Source: JADZEM01 sp046328125 (GTDB lineage Bacteria; Chloroflexota; UBA6077; JACCZL01). From it: a DNA stretch of 64,000 bases. The first letter of the stretch is position 1, and each line of letters starts with the position of its first letter. This document shows positions 33,822 through 43,417 of the stretch, piece by piece. The stretch spans positions 1-64,000 of the forward strand of contig JAXLXF010000015.1 of the NCBI GenBank assembly GCA_046328125.1, given 5' to 3'. The notes below the pieces were generated by a model. That model worked only from the letters and a program-made list of their open reading frames with translations. It did no database searches and was not told the origin of the DNA. The position numbers and the translations under genes are program-made.

Positions 33822-35255
33822 CTACTCCTTCTGGGCCTTGACCAGATCGTCCAGCAGCTGATCCACCGTCTTCTCCTTGAGGAGAATGCTCTGAACCCCC
33901 TTCACGAACGCCTCGACCAGCGGCCCCTTCATCGGCACGGTCACCTTGTACACCTTGTCGATCAGGCCAGCGAAGGTGGTCAACTGGGGCGAGACTTTCG
34001 CTGGATCGAGCGCCGCCGGGTTCGTTGGCACGAGCGGGACCATCTCCATGAAGGTCTGCTCCTGCTCCTTCTCGGTCAGCCACTTGATGTACTTCAGAGA
34101 TTCGTCAACCTGCTTGCCCTTGGCGTTGACGACGCCGTTCTTGCCGGTTCCGCCAAACGTGCGCGGCGCCATCGTGCCGTTCGGCATCTTTGGCAGCGGG
34201 AAGGCCGAATACGCCGTGAAGTCCGGCGCGGTGGTCACCTGGACCGGGATCGAGACGACGCTCGTCCAGAACGCCGCCACCTCCTGGACGTTGAAAAACG
34301 ATTTCTCGTTGTCGGGGGCGCTCTGGTTGAGGGTGTTGTTGAAGAAGACGCCAGCGTCGCGGCAGTCCACGAAGTACTGGAGGGCGTTCTTCCAGGGATC
34401 GGCCTTGTATGACGCCTTGCCCGCTCGTGCCGCCGCGATCTCGTCGTCCTTGAGCCAGTTGGAGGCCAGCGACTCCGTGAACCACGGGATGTAGGTGCTC
34501 GGGATCACGAACGCGCCGATGTTGGCCGCCTTGATCTTCTTGAGCATGTCCAGCAGCTCGACGGTGGTCTGGGGGTTCGGCTTCTCGTCCAGGCCGGCCT
34601 TCTTGAAGTGCGCGGGGTTGTAGAGGGTGCCGTAGGTGTTCACTTCCCACGGCGCCTGGTAGATGCCGGGCGGGATGCCCGCCGGGTTGTCTGGCAGGTA
34701 CTCGACGAATTCGAGCAGCCCAGGCGACCAGTTCTTGTTCCAGCCCTTGTCCAGCTCCGGTTTGAGGTTGAGCGCCCAGCCAGCCTTGAAGTACGGCGCC
34801 ATGTCCGCCGCGCCGAGCGCGTAGTAGGTGTCGGCCAGGTTGCCCGCGTTGACGGCGGCCTGGAGCTTCTGCGGATAGTCCGTTGGCCCAGGCGAGTCGA
34901 TGGTGACCTTGACGCCGCTTTGCTCGGTGTAGCGGGCGGCCAGGGTCTCCATCGCCTTGAACTGGCCGCGCGACTGGTTCAAGTAGACTAGTTCGACGCC
35001 GCTCGTCTTGGCGGCGGCAGCGGGTGCCGCTGCCCCTGACGCTGCTGGCGCGGCTGGCTTGGCCGCCTCCGCAGGCTTGCTCTCGGCCGGCTTGCTCTCA
35101 GCCGGCTTCGCCGCCGGGGCATCGGTCTTGGCGGCTGGCGCCGGCGATGCTGCTCCGCCGCAAGCCGCCACCAGCGAAGCCAGTGCCGGCAGCGCGGCCA
35201 ATCCCAGCGCGCGCCCAAGTAGGGTACGTCGACTCAACGTCGAGCTCGTCGACAT
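33822..35255 (-). CDS. Sugar ABC transporter solute-binding lipoprotein (CUT1)
   Basis: 477 aa from ATG 35255, with GGGAGG ten bases upstream. The N-terminus has a twin-arginine signal and lipobox (SRRTLLGRALGLAALPALASLVAACGG; Cys lipidation), followed by a flexible Ala/Lys/Pro/Glu linker to about residue 85. The mature domain starts VELVYLNQSRGQFKAMETLAARY and has the extracellular-binding-protein-1 pattern, including IKWLTEKEQEQTFMEMVPLVPTNPAAL. Captures a carbohydrate outside the membrane for the two permeases downstream. First gene of the operon. Confidence 0.92.
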   Translation of the reverse strand: MSTSSTLSRRTLLGRALGLAALPALASLVAACGGAASPAPAAKTDAPAAKPAESKPAESKPAEAAKPAAPAASGAAAPAAAAKTSGVELVYLNQSRGQFKAMETLAARYTEQSGVKVTIDSPGPTDYPQKLQAAVNAGNLADTYYALGAADMAPYFKAGWALNLKPELDKGWNKNWSPGLLEFVEYLPDNPAGIPPGIYQAPWEVNTYGTLYNPAHFKKAGLDEKPNPQTTVELLDMLKKIKAANIGAFVIPSTYIPWFTESLASNWLKDDEIAAARAGKASYKADPWKNALQYFVDCRDAGVFFNNTLNQSAPDNEKSFFNVQEVAAFWTSVVSIPVQVTTAPDFTAYSAFPLPKMPNGTMAPRTFGGTGKNGVVNAKGKQVDESLKYIKWLTEKEQEQTFMEMVPLVPTNPAALDPAKVSPQLTTFAGLIDKVYKVTVPMKGPLVEAFVKGVQSILLKEKTVDQLLDDLVKAQKE

Positions 35256-35458
35256 CGCTCTGCCTCCCAGATCAGGATCCCGCCATCGGAGATCGAGGCA
35301 GAATACCATTGATAGGGCGGCGAATACCGCTCATATCGGCGCCAGCCACTGAGCGAAGCGCTTCCAGCCTATCACCACGTTTGTAGTACCCTGCCGGGGC
35401 GGCCCCGAGCGGCAACTGCCTGGGGCACGACCACACACGGGTGAGGAGGCGCTCGGCG

Positions 35459-36601
35459 ATGAAGATCACCGACGTCAAGACGTATCTGGTGGCAGCGTAC
35501 CGTCCAGGAGGCTGGGCAGCCCGCAACTGGTGCATCGTGGAGATCCACACCGATGAGGGCATCACCGGCATCGGCGAGGGCAGCGGCTGGCCGAGGGTCA
35601 TTCAGACGGCGATCGAAGACTTTAAGAACGTAATCGTCGGAGAGGACCCCGGGCGGATCGAGCGGATCTGGCAGAAGATGCTGATCGCGATGATGGGCCA
35701 CGGCATGACCGGCGTCGTCGGCGGCGGCGCGATGACCGCTATCGAGATGGCGCTCTGGGACATCCTCGGCAAGTCGGTCAACAAGCCGATCTGTGACCTG
35801 CTCGGTGGACGCATCCGCGACACGGTCCGCGTCTACGCCCACGCTGGCAACCTGGACCGCGCCCAGGAGCTGGTCGGGCGGGGCTTCGACGCGCTGAAGT
35901 GCTCGCGGCTGGAGGCGCCGGTCCAGCTGATACGCGACATGCGGACGGCGCTCGGAGATGGCGTGGACCTGATGACCGACGTGCACGGTCCGCCCTGGTA
36001 CAGCGTGCCGGACGCGATCCGCGTGGGGCAGGAGCTGGAGGAGTACGACGTCCTGTTCTACGAAGACCCGGTCCCGCCGGAGAACGTGGACGCGCTCGCG
36101 AAAGTCTCGGCGGGCATCAACGTGCCGCTGGCGGCCGGCGAGCGGTACACCTCACTGTGGGGCTTCCGCGAGATCATCGAGCGCGAGATCGTGGACGTGG
36201 TGCAGCCGGACATGGGGCGGGCTGGCGGTTTCCTTCAGATGAAGAAGATCGCGGCGATGGCCGAGGCCCATCACATCGTCGTCGCGCCGCACGACGGATC
36301 GCTCGGGCCGGTCGCCGAGGCCGCCGCCGTCCACCTGATGGCCTCGATTCCGAACGCGCTGATCCTCGAGCATCTGGAAGACGACGTCGAGTGGCGCTAC
36401 GACATCTGCACGCCGCTGAAGATCGCCAACGGCCAGATCGAGGTGCCGACGAAGCCGGGCCTCGGCATCGAATTCAACCCGGAGGTGGCCCTGGCCCATC
36501 CCGCCGAGCGCAACCTGGCGCCCCCATCTGACGCGACCGTCGAGCGGAGCTACGTGCAGCCCCGTCCGCGCCGGTCTCGGCTGTTCCGGACGGCGGACTG
36601 A
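35459..36601 (+). CDS. Mandelate racemase/muconate lactonizing (enolase superfamily) enzyme
   Basis: 380 aa from ATG 35459 with GAGGAGG ten bases upstream. The capping domain (MKITDVKTYLVAAYRPGGWA) is followed by the barrel with DALKCSRLEAPV (Lys of the K-x-x site), LMTDVHG and LFYEDPVPP (first two metal ligands), AAGERYTSLW (third) and a late His in APHDGSLGP. This matches acid-sugar dehydratases of the galactonate/mannonate dehydratase group. Next to a sugar importer, a second solute-binding gene and aldolases, it supports sugar-acid catabolism. The last 25 residues form an Arg-rich tail. Confidence 0.9.
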   Translation: MKITDVKTYLVAAYRPGGWAARNWCIVEIHTDEGITGIGEGSGWPRVIQTAIEDFKNVIVGEDPGRIERIWQKMLIAMMGHGMTGVVGGGAMTAIEMALWDILGKSVNKPICDLLGGRIRDTVRVYAHAGNLDRAQELVGRGFDALKCSRLEAPVQLIRDMRTALGDGVDLMTDVHGPPWYSVPDAIRVGQELEEYDVLFYEDPVPPENVDALAKVSAGINVPLAAGERYTSLWGFREIIEREIVDVVQPDMGRAGGFLQMKKIAAMAEAHHIVVAPHDGSLGPVAEAAAVHLMASIPNALILEHLEDDVEWRYDICTPLKIANGQIEVPTKPGLGIEFNPEVALAHPAERNLAPPSDATVERSYVQPRPRRSRLFRTAD

Positions 36602-36890
36602 CCGCTCCGGGCCGTAATCGGCCACCAGAGAATCGAACGTCCAGCGAGTGCACCGTCACCTGCGCGGCTGCCGGGGTTTCAGCGCCGCGCGGTTGACGGA
36701 CGCGAGCCTGCATGGTAGGGACGAAAGCATCGCGGATGATCCACCGAACAAGGACCATCCGCCTCGGAGGCAGCACCACTCGAGCATCCGTCTGGCGCCC
36801 CGCACACGTGTCGACTCCCGCAGGTGGGGATGGGTCGGTCGTACGATGGCTCACGTGGAGGTGAGCCGCGTTCTCGATGGAGGGACGACG

Positions 36891-39134
36891 ATGGCGTTGA
36901 CATCTGGTCTGTCGCGGCGCGAGCTGTTCAAGATGGGGATCGGCGCGGCCGGCGTCGGCTTGCTGGCGGCGTGCGCGCCGCAGGCGCCGGCTCAACCGAC
37001 GGCGGCGCCGGCGAAGCCCACCGAAGCTGCGAAACCCGCTGAGGCCGCGAAGCCGGCCGCCCCCGCCGCCACCCAGGCGCCAGCCGCTGCCACCCAGGCC
37101 CCGGCTGCTGCCGCCAAGCCAGCCGAAGCGGCGAAGCCGGCCGAGGCCGCCAAGCCGGCCGCGCCCGCCGCTGCCAAACCGGCCGAGCCGAAGCTCGGCT
37201 CGCAGCTGATCGGGAAGCTGGAAGGGCCGACCATCATCCTCGATCCGGCCCAGTACCCGAAGAGCTTCAAGGAGGCGCCGCAATTGGCGGAGCTGGTGAA
37301 GGCCGGTAAGCTGCCGCCGGTCGAGCAGCGCATCGGCCAGGATCCGCTCGTGTTCAAGCCGCTCAACGAGATCGGCAAGTACGGCGGCACGCTCCGGCGC
37401 GGGTTCACCGGCCCCGGCGACAAGTACAACGGCCGAAGGCTGGCCCAGTTGGATGGCCTCTTCTACTGGGACTACGCCTGCACGAAGGTCGTCCCGAACA
37501 TCGCACGCGGTTGGGAGTTCAAGGATGGTGGCCGCACCCTGATCGTCAACCTCCGACGCGGCATGAAGTGGAGCGACGGCCAGCCGTTCACCGCCGACGG
37601 ATTCGCGTACTGGTTCGAGGACGTCTACGGGAACAAGGAGCTGACACCCGCGCCAATGGTCCAGATGTCGATCAACCGCAAGCAGATCTCGATCGAGAAG
37701 GTGGACGACACGACGGTTGCCTTCAAGGCGCCCGACCCGTATCCGGTCCTGCCGGTGATCCTGACCGGCCTGAATCGTCTTGGGGGCCAGGGCGAAAACG
37801 GCGCCGAGGGGCTCGGTGCTGGACCGTACGCGCCGGCGCACTACCTGAAGCAGTTCCACCCGAAGTACACCGACAAGGCGAAACTGGACGAGCAGGTCAA
37901 GGCGGCCGGCTTCGACAACTGGGTCAGCATGTACAAGAACCGGGCTGACCCGGCACTGAACCCTGACCTGCCGGTGGTGTCGGCCTGGAAGACGGTCACC
38001 CCGGCCAACACGCCGACCTGGACGTTCGAGCGCAACCCGTACAGCATCTGGGTGGACACCGAGGGCAACCAGCTGCCGTACATCGACAAAATCCAGATGC
38101 AGGTGGCCGAGAACCTCGAAGTGCTGAACCTGCGCGTCGTCGCAGGCGAGATGGACTTCCAGGAGCGGCACCCGGACCTCGCCAAGCTGCCGGTCTTCGT
38201 CGAGAACCAGCAGAAGGGCAACTACAAGGTCCATCTCGACCCGGCCAACTTCGGCTCGGACGCGCCGCTGCGGCTGAACATGAGCTACGAGGCGGACGCC
38301 GAGGTCAAGAAGTGGTTGAACGACAAGGACTTCCGGATCGCGATGTCGCTCGGCATCCAGCGCGATCAGCTCAACGAGGCGCTCTGGCTTGGAATGGGCA
38401 CGCCCGGCTCGTACATCATCGGCGAGTCGTCGCCGGTCAACCCGGGGCCGGAGTACCGCACCCTCAACATGCAGTACGACCCGAAGAAGGCGAACGAGAT
38501 CCTGGACAAGCTCGGCCTGAGCAAGAAGGACTCGGAGGGGTATCGACTGCGAACCGACAACGGCCAGCGCCTCCGCATCGAGCTGTCAACCCAGAGCGGC
38601 GTCTTCTTCCCGCTGACCAAGGTGGCCGAGATGGTCCGCGAGCAGTGGAAGGCGATCGGCTTGCAGGCGGACGTGAAGGAGTACGAGCGGAGCCTGGCCG
38701 AGAAGCTCATTCAGGCGAACGAGCAACAGATCGGGATCCGCGCCGCCGACGGCATCGAGGATCTGTTCGCCCAGGATCCCGGGAACGCCTTCCCGTCCAG
38801 CGGCGGGTCATACAACGGCCCGCTGTTCGGGCTGTGGTTCGCTTCAGGAGGAACCCAGGGCAAGGAGCCGCCGCCGCGCATGGTCGAGATGATGGAGCTC
38901 TATCGGAAGGCGATGGGCGTAGAGGAGGCGGAACGCACCGCGCTCATGAAGCAGGTCTGGAAGATCCTGGCGGAAGAGCTCTGGACCATTGGCACGGTCG
39001 GGCTGTCGCCGGCCACGACGGGCGTACGGATCGTCAAGAACACGCTGGGGAACATTCCCGACCGGCTGTTCAACAGCGCCAGCCATAAGTCGCCGGGCTC
39101 GTCGCAGCCGCCGACGTACTACTTCAAGTCGTAG
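36891..39134 (+). CDS. Family-5 extracellular solute-binding lipoprotein
   Basis: 747 aa from ATG 36891, GGAGGG upstream. Tat-type lipoprotein signal LSRRELFKMGIGAAGVGLLAACAP, then a long low-complexity linker of AAKPAEAAKPA repeats (residues about 26-105). The domain follows: GRRLAQLDGLFYWDY, WEFKDGGRTLIVNLRRGMKWSDGQPFTADGF and FRIAMSLGIQRDQLNEALWLG are hallmarks of oligopeptide/nickel/sugar-type SBP_bac_5 proteins, here longer than usual. No permease genes follow directly; a hairpin begins five bases after the stop. Ligand cannot be told. Confidence 0.88.
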   Translation: MALTSGLSRRELFKMGIGAAGVGLLAACAPQAPAQPTAAPAKPTEAAKPAEAAKPAAPAATQAPAAATQAPAAAAKPAEAAKPAEAAKPAAPAAAKPAEPKLGSQLIGKLEGPTIILDPAQYPKSFKEAPQLAELVKAGKLPPVEQRIGQDPLVFKPLNEIGKYGGTLRRGFTGPGDKYNGRRLAQLDGLFYWDYACTKVVPNIARGWEFKDGGRTLIVNLRRGMKWSDGQPFTADGFAYWFEDVYGNKELTPAPMVQMSINRKQISIEKVDDTTVAFKAPDPYPVLPVILTGLNRLGGQGENGAEGLGAGPYAPAHYLKQFHPKYTDKAKLDEQVKAAGFDNWVSMYKNRADPALNPDLPVVSAWKTVTPANTPTWTFERNPYSIWVDTEGNQLPYIDKIQMQVAENLEVLNLRVVAGEMDFQERHPDLAKLPVFVENQQKGNYKVHLDPANFGSDAPLRLNMSYEADAEVKKWLNDKDFRIAMSLGIQRDQLNEALWLGMGTPGSYIIGESSPVNPGPEYRTLNMQYDPKKANEILDKLGLSKKDSEGYRLRTDNGQRLRIELSTQSGVFFPLTKVAEMVREQWKAIGLQADVKEYERSLAEKLIQANEQQIGIRAADGIEDLFAQDPGNAFPSSGGSYNGPLFGLWFASGGTQGKEPPPRMVEMMELYRKAMGVEEAERTALMKQVWKILAEELWTIGTVGLSPATTGVRIVKNTLGNIPDRLFNSASHKSPGSSQPPTYYFKS

Positions 39135-39138
39135 CAGA

Positions 39139-39238
39139 GAAGCCCCCTCCCCCAGCCCCTCCCCCGTGCGCGGGAGAGGGGTGACGAGAAGCCTGCTCCC
39201 CTCCCGCGCACGGGGGAGGGGCTGGGGGAGGGGGCTTC
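39139..39238. repeat. 100-bp hairpin with perfect 37-bp arms
   Basis: Arms 39139-39175 and 39202-39238 are exact reverse complements; each holds AGCCCCCTCCCCCAGCCCCT followed by CCCCCGTGCGCGGGA. The 26-base loop can pair further. It starts five bases after the solute-binding gene stop and ends seven bases before the stop of the converging small membrane gene, so it probably stops transcription from both sides as well as being a dispersed palindrome. Confidence 0.9.
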
Positions 39239-39245
39239 CTCAGTG

Positions 39246-39572
39246 TCAGTCGCCGTCGTCGGACTCGGCGCTCTCTGACGGCGCCGGCTCATCCGGCGTA
39301 GCTGGCGCGGCGGCACGGCGGGCAGCGGCTTCGGCGGCTAACGCCCGACGCTCGGCCGGCTGCGGCACCGCGAACTCGCGCGTAGCCTGGATCATGCCGC
39401 CCAGGATGATGCCGCCACTGCCAAAGACGGTCCACCAGCCGCTCATCGCGATCGACGGGCCGACGACGAGGTCGAAGAGGTACCCGATCCCCGCCAGCGC
39501 CGCGCCGCCGACCGCCATCGCCGCGAACACCCGCGCCAGGCTCAGGCTGTCTCCCGCCACCCCGATCTTCAT
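39246..39572 (-). CDS. Small two-TM membrane protein
   Basis: About 108 aa from ATG 39572 (a GTG nine bases earlier is possible; GAGGTAGG lies upstream). Two membrane segments: SLARVFAAMAVGGAALAGIGYLFDLVVG and MSGWWTVFGSGGIILGGMIQA. The tail is Ala/Arg/Glu rich and ends in SESDDGD. I do not recognise a family; the TM pair resembles small AtpZ/AtpI-like proteins in size only. It is convergent with the solute-binding gene across the hairpin repeat. Confidence 0.65.
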   Translation of the reverse strand: MKIGVAGDSLSLARVFAAMAVGGAALAGIGYLFDLVVGPSIAMSGWWTVFGSGGIILGGMIQATREFAVPQPAERRALAAEAAARRAAAPATPDEPAPSESAESDDGD

Positions 39573-39755
39573 CGCTCGCACCTACCTCGTGACCGCGTCC
39601 GTCTCGCCCTGATGGTACGGTCGGATGGTGCGTAGCGGCCAGGTACCGGTCGATCGCGCGGCCTTGCCTGTCACGCGGTGACATGACGCCGCCTGAATCG
39701 TTCGGAGAAGAAGGGGACCGTAGCTCGGAGGTCGGTAACTGGTGGTGCTGGACGG

Positions 39756-41284
39756 GTGGTCGGCGTGACGTGGCTGACCGGCGCGCTGCGCCAGATGGTC
39801 GGCGAGAGGCTCGGTCTGGCGCAGCGCGCGGCCGCGGTTGCGGCTTGCGGGGTGCTCGTGGCTGTCTTCGCGCGGTCGGCCCTGAGCCCGCCGGTCGATT
39901 TCGGCGCGTATTTTCAGGCGGCGGTGGCGGTGCGAGAGGGCCGCGGCCCCTATCAGGACGCCCTTGCCTGGAAGGCGGCCGGGTACGTCACCGGTGGGTC
40001 CGGTCCCCAGCCGACCGCGCAGACGGCGTACGTCTATCCGCCGGGCCTCGCGCTGGCGTTAGTGCCACTCACCGCCCTGTCCATACAGACGGCGGCCACT
40101 GTGTGGAGCGCCGCCCTCGTCCTGAGCGTGGTCGGCACGGCCTGGCTCTCGGTCGGCCTCGCTCGCCTGGATCCTCGTGCTTCGCCAGCACACGCCGTCG
40201 GGAATGCCCGGGACAGATCGAGCGCGGCCATCCTGGCCGCCCCGGTTGGTGGAGTCACCGGGCGGCCAGGATGGCCGCGCTCCACGGGCACGTTCGCTGC
40301 AGTCCCGAATCTCTCGTCTGGAAATGCACGAGGTGCCAGACGTACCTCGGCGCTGGTGGATCGCGGACCGAAGGTAGACGAGTTGGGCTCTGGCTGGCGG
40401 TCCTGACGCTGGCGCTCGTACTGGTCGCGCTCAAGCCGATTCGGGGCGCGCTGTCGTTCAGCAAGCAAGCGGACCCACTGATTCTCCTGCTGCTCGTCGG
40501 AACGCTGGCGGCGTTCGTGAGGCGGCGCGATGGTTGGGCGGCGGTCGTCCTCGCGCTTGCCGTAGCGGTCAAGCCGTTCCTGGCGATCCTGGGATTGTGG
40601 CTGCTCTGGAAGCGGGCGTATCGCGCGGTACTGCTGGCCGGCGGGCTGTCAGCCGTCCTGGTGCTCGGGCCGCTCGTGGCGTTGGGCCGGCTCGGCGAAT
40701 ACGTGGAGGTCGCGGCCTACTGGTCTGGACCTGCTATGGTCGCCAGCCCGGTGTCGCAATCCCTTGCGTCGCTGCTCGACAGAACGCTGATCGCTCAGCC
40801 GTACACGGCGCCACTGGTGGTGGCGCCGTGGCTGGTTGCTCCGCTCTGGTTGGGCGTTGGGTTGTGCCTGCTCGGGCTCCTGGCGGTCACCGTTCAGCGG
40901 TCCCGGTCCGGGCCGCCGCTGGATCACACGCTGGAATTCGGGCTGGTGGTCGCCGCGATGCTGGTGTTCGGGCCGCTGACCGAGGAGCACCACCTGGCGT
41001 ACCTCGTCCCCGGGCTGGCCGCGACACTGGCTGCCGGCGTGGTCGGCTGGCGAGGCTCACGGGCAGCGCGCTGGATTGCCGTTCTCACAGCGGCCCTGGT
41101 GGCCGTCATGATGCTGCCCGGTACGCAGGACGTCGCCTGGGGCTTCTACCGCTATCAGGAGCGACCGATTTCCCCGCCGCTCTCGCTCGTCACGGGCTTC
41201 TGGCTGTACGTCATTGTGGCCGCGCTCGTCTTGAACGTGGCGGCACTGCGCCTGCGCCGACAGAACGTCGGATCTCGCACCTGA
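39756..41284 (+). pseudogene. GT87-like (DUF2029) mannosyltransferase gene interrupted by a palindromic element
   Basis: N-terminal part from GTG 39756: VDFGAYFQAAVAVREGRGPYQDALAW and AYVYPPGLALALVPLTALSIQTAA, the DUF2029 pattern of polyprenol-phosphate-mannose-dependent transferases, ending at VVGTAWLSVGLARLD near 40172. Family sequence resumes in another frame at about 40395 (LWLAVLTLALVLVALKPIRGALSFSKQADPLILLLL) and continues through several membrane helices to 41284. About 200 bases in between, including a perfect 23-bp hairpin, have no family similarity and shift the frame. The repaired protein would be about 440 aa. Glycan-extending membrane enzyme, presumably inactive now. Confidence 0.8.
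40173..40333. mobile_element. MITE-like palindromic element inside the GT87-like gene
   Basis: Outer inverted termini CCTCGTGC-N4-CCAG (40173-40188) and their complement CTGG-N4-GCACGAGG (40318-40333) enclose a core hairpin with perfect 23-base arms (40220-40242 and 40260-40282, 17-base loop). No transposase; the length is about 161 bp. A target duplication is not obvious. The interruption of a gene at this spot argues for insertion rather than an ordinary intergenic hairpin. Confidence 0.7.
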
Positions 41285-41289
41285 ACCGA

Positions 41290-42633
41290 TCAGTGCCAGC
41301 CCTGGCTGCGCGTCCAGTGCAGCACGCCGTAGGTCAGCGCGACCATCGCGGCCAGCACCAGTGCGAGCACGTCAAACCGGGTCTGGTTGAAGACGATGAA
41401 GTTCATCCCGTAGAGCGACGAGATGATGCTGGCCGGAAGCACGATCGCGCTGAGCAGGGCCATCCTGGACATCGCGCGGTCCATCTTCGCCGTCGAGCGG
41501 GTCCGCGAGAAGTCCAGGACGCCCTGGAGTAATTCGCGCTGTCCCTGGCAGAGGCTGCGCACCCGCAGGAACTGGTCGAGCACGTCGGCAACCAGCGGAT
41601 CGTGATCGGGCTGGCCGAAACGGGCTGCCACCGCCGCCGTCCGCGCGCAGACGACCTGATTCTGGTCGGCGATGGTCTCGATGGCCAGGAGCTCGTGGCG
41701 GAGCACGAACATCTCGTCGACGACGGTCTCGGAGACGTGGCGGAGGTTGTCCAGGCCGCGCTCTTCGAGTGCCGCCACCGAGCGTGCCAGCTCCGCCACC
41801 AGCGCCTCCATCCTGGTCGAGATGCGCGTGGCGATGGCGTATGAGAGCTCGGCGGGAGAGGCCGGGTGGGCGCGACCCGCCTCGATCCGCGTTCTCACGA
41901 CAGTCGTCTCCGCGGGGTGCTCCTGGGACGGCATGTCGGCAAGGCGCTCGTGGACGGTCACGAGATAGCGCTCGCCGATGAACTGATTGAGCTCGCGATG
42001 ACGGATCGTGCCGTTCGCCTTCAGCTCCGGCGCGTGCAGCACGATGAACAGATGGCTGTCGTAGGCGTGCAGCTTCGGCACCTGGCTGGCCTCGCGGCAG
42101 TCCTTGATCGCCAGCGGATGAAAGCGGAACACATCCGCGAGGAGACGCTCGGACGACGCGTCCAGCGCCGGGATGTCCACCCAGACGTAGCCGTCATCAC
42201 GGTCGAGCAGCTGGCCGATCTCGCCCACCTTGCGTCGTTCGACACCGGTCGGCGTGATCCAGCTGACGCTGACCTCGTCCGGGGCGCCTGAGGTTGACGC
42301 GGGCTCGGCAGGCACGTCGGCCTGTGCGACGGCGCTCCCGTCCTCGTCGGCGCCCGAGCCACCGGCGATCGGCGGCGGCCAGACCTCGGCATCGGGCGAT
42401 CCACCCTGGTACTCGGCCCGCGCCTCCTCGACGACCTCCGCTACCGCCCGTCGCGCGCGAAAGTACGTCTTGAAGCCCCATTTGAGGGCGCTCGCAACTG
42501 GTCCGTGCGACGTGTCACCGTCCAGCATCGTGGCAGCAGAAGACACGGTGTCGCCCTCCCCTCCGTCCAGAATGCCCATGCCGAGCGTGCCGTGACCATG
42601 ATAACGGTCGTCGCCGCGCCAAAGCACCAGCAC
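41290..42633 (-). CDS. CorA-like divalent cation transporter
   Basis: 447 aa (start GTG 42633, poorly defined; the first about 110 residues are disordered). Conserved parts: YVWVDIPALDASSERLLADVFRFHPLAIKDC, a long helical stalk, and the C-terminal pore with LYGMNF (the GMN signature) and a second membrane segment. This is the Mg2+/Co2+ channel family, pentameric in the membrane. An EF/VF/QT-type variation of the GMN flank is visible: GMNFIVFNQTRFD. Last gene of the DUF4956-TMPK-CYTH operon, 12 bases after the CYTH stop. Confidence 0.88.
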   Translation of the reverse strand: MLVLWRGDDRYHGHGTLGMGILDGGEGDTVSSAATMLDGDTSHGPVASALKWGFKTYFRARRAVAEVVEEARAEYQGGSPDAEVWPPPIAGGSGADEDGSAVAQADVPAEPASTSGAPDEVSVSWITPTGVERRKVGEIGQLLDRDDGYVWVDIPALDASSERLLADVFRFHPLAIKDCREASQVPKLHAYDSHLFIVLHAPELKANGTIRHRELNQFIGERYLVTVHERLADMPSQEHPAETTVVRTRIEAGRAHPASPAELSYAIATRISTRMEALVAELARSVAALEERGLDNLRHVSETVVDEMFVLRHELLAIETIADQNQVVCARTAAVAARFGQPDHDPLVADVLDQFLRVRSLCQGQRELLQGVLDFSRTRSTAKMDRAMSRMALLSAIVLPASIISSLYGMNFIVFNQTRFDVLALVLAAMVALTYGVLHWTRSQGWH

Positions 42634-42645
42634 AGGTCGGCGTTC

Positions 42646-43350
42646 TCAGAGCTGGCCGGTCGCCCGTAGCTCCCGCTCGATGACGAGCCCGCGGCTGTAC
42701 TTGCCCATCGTGGACGGTTCGAGCCGGCCCGGATACCGTGTGACCAGCGCCCGCCCGATCTCGCGGGGCGCCTCTTCCCCATGGCCGCCAAGCTCCTCGA
42801 CTTCGATCTCCCAGTAGTCCACGCGTGTCTTGCCAAAGTCGAAGCGGGTACGGTCGAGGCAGAGCTCGGCCAGTGCGCGTGCGTCGTCCGGCCTGGCGAA
42901 CGCGTGCCGCACGGTCCGCCGCGTCGAGCGATCCTGGGTGGAGGTCAGGCCGGCGTCGCGCAGCCAGACCGCGGGGTCGTCGCCCGTCACCTGGCCGTCG
43001 AAATGCATGCCCTCGACGTTTAGCGCGTCACGCACCGCGAGCCAGTTCTCGGCCGTGGCCGGCACTTCGAGCTCGTAGCGGCGGAACAAGCCCTCGCTGT
43101 TGCTGGTGCCGCCTTTTGCCGTGAATACCGTGCGGTCGTCGATCTGGCGCAGGCGAAGACTGAGTCGGTGGTCTCGCATCCCGAGGTCGGGCAGATCCCA
43201 GTAGATGTCGCGCAGGTGGTGTTCTTGTGGCGGGCCGAGGTGGAGCGATCCCAGCTGGTCGAGCTGCGCGATCTCGTCGAGCAGCCGGTCAGGGTCGTCG
43301 CCGATCACGCTGAGCTTGAGCTCGACTTCGAGGTTGTCCTGGAGCCGCAT
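42646..43350 (-). CDS. CYTH-domain (triphosphate tunnel metalloenzyme) protein
   Basis: 234 aa starting MRLQDNLEVELKLSV: E8, E10 and K12 form the ExExK signature. Further tunnel residues are in RDIYWDLPDLGMRDHRLSLRLRQIDDR, VFTAKGG and RYELEVPA, and in DYWEIEVEELGG and ALVTRYPGRLEPSTMGKYSRG near the end. Family members hydrolyse or bind inorganic triphosphate, thiamine triphosphate, polyphosphate or make cAMP. No CHAD domain is fused. In an operon with two TMPK-like proteins and a DUF4956 membrane protein, a polyphosphate or nucleotide-triphosphate role is likely but not shown. Confidence 0.9.
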   Translation of the reverse strand: MRLQDNLEVELKLSVIGDDPDRLLDEIAQLDQLGSLHLGPPQEHHLRDIYWDLPDLGMRDHRLSLRLRQIDDRTVFTAKGGTSNSEGLFRRYELEVPATAENWLAVRDALNVEGMHFDGQVTGDDPAVWLRDAGLTSTQDRSTRRTVRHAFARPDDARALAELCLDRTRFDFGKTRVDYWEIEVEELGGHGEEAPREIGRALVTRYPGRLEPSTMGKYSRGLVIERELRATGQL

Positions 43351-43417
43351 CCCTCACCTTTCGGCCAGCAGACGGCCGGCCAGATGCGCTGCGCCGAGCC
43401 GTCGCGGACCGACCAGG

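Noticed and set aside
36474..38234. 586-aa minus-strand open frame
   Set aside because: Antisense to the family-5 solute-binding gene; apparent Gly/Leu/Arg repeats mirror the AAKPAE linker codons.
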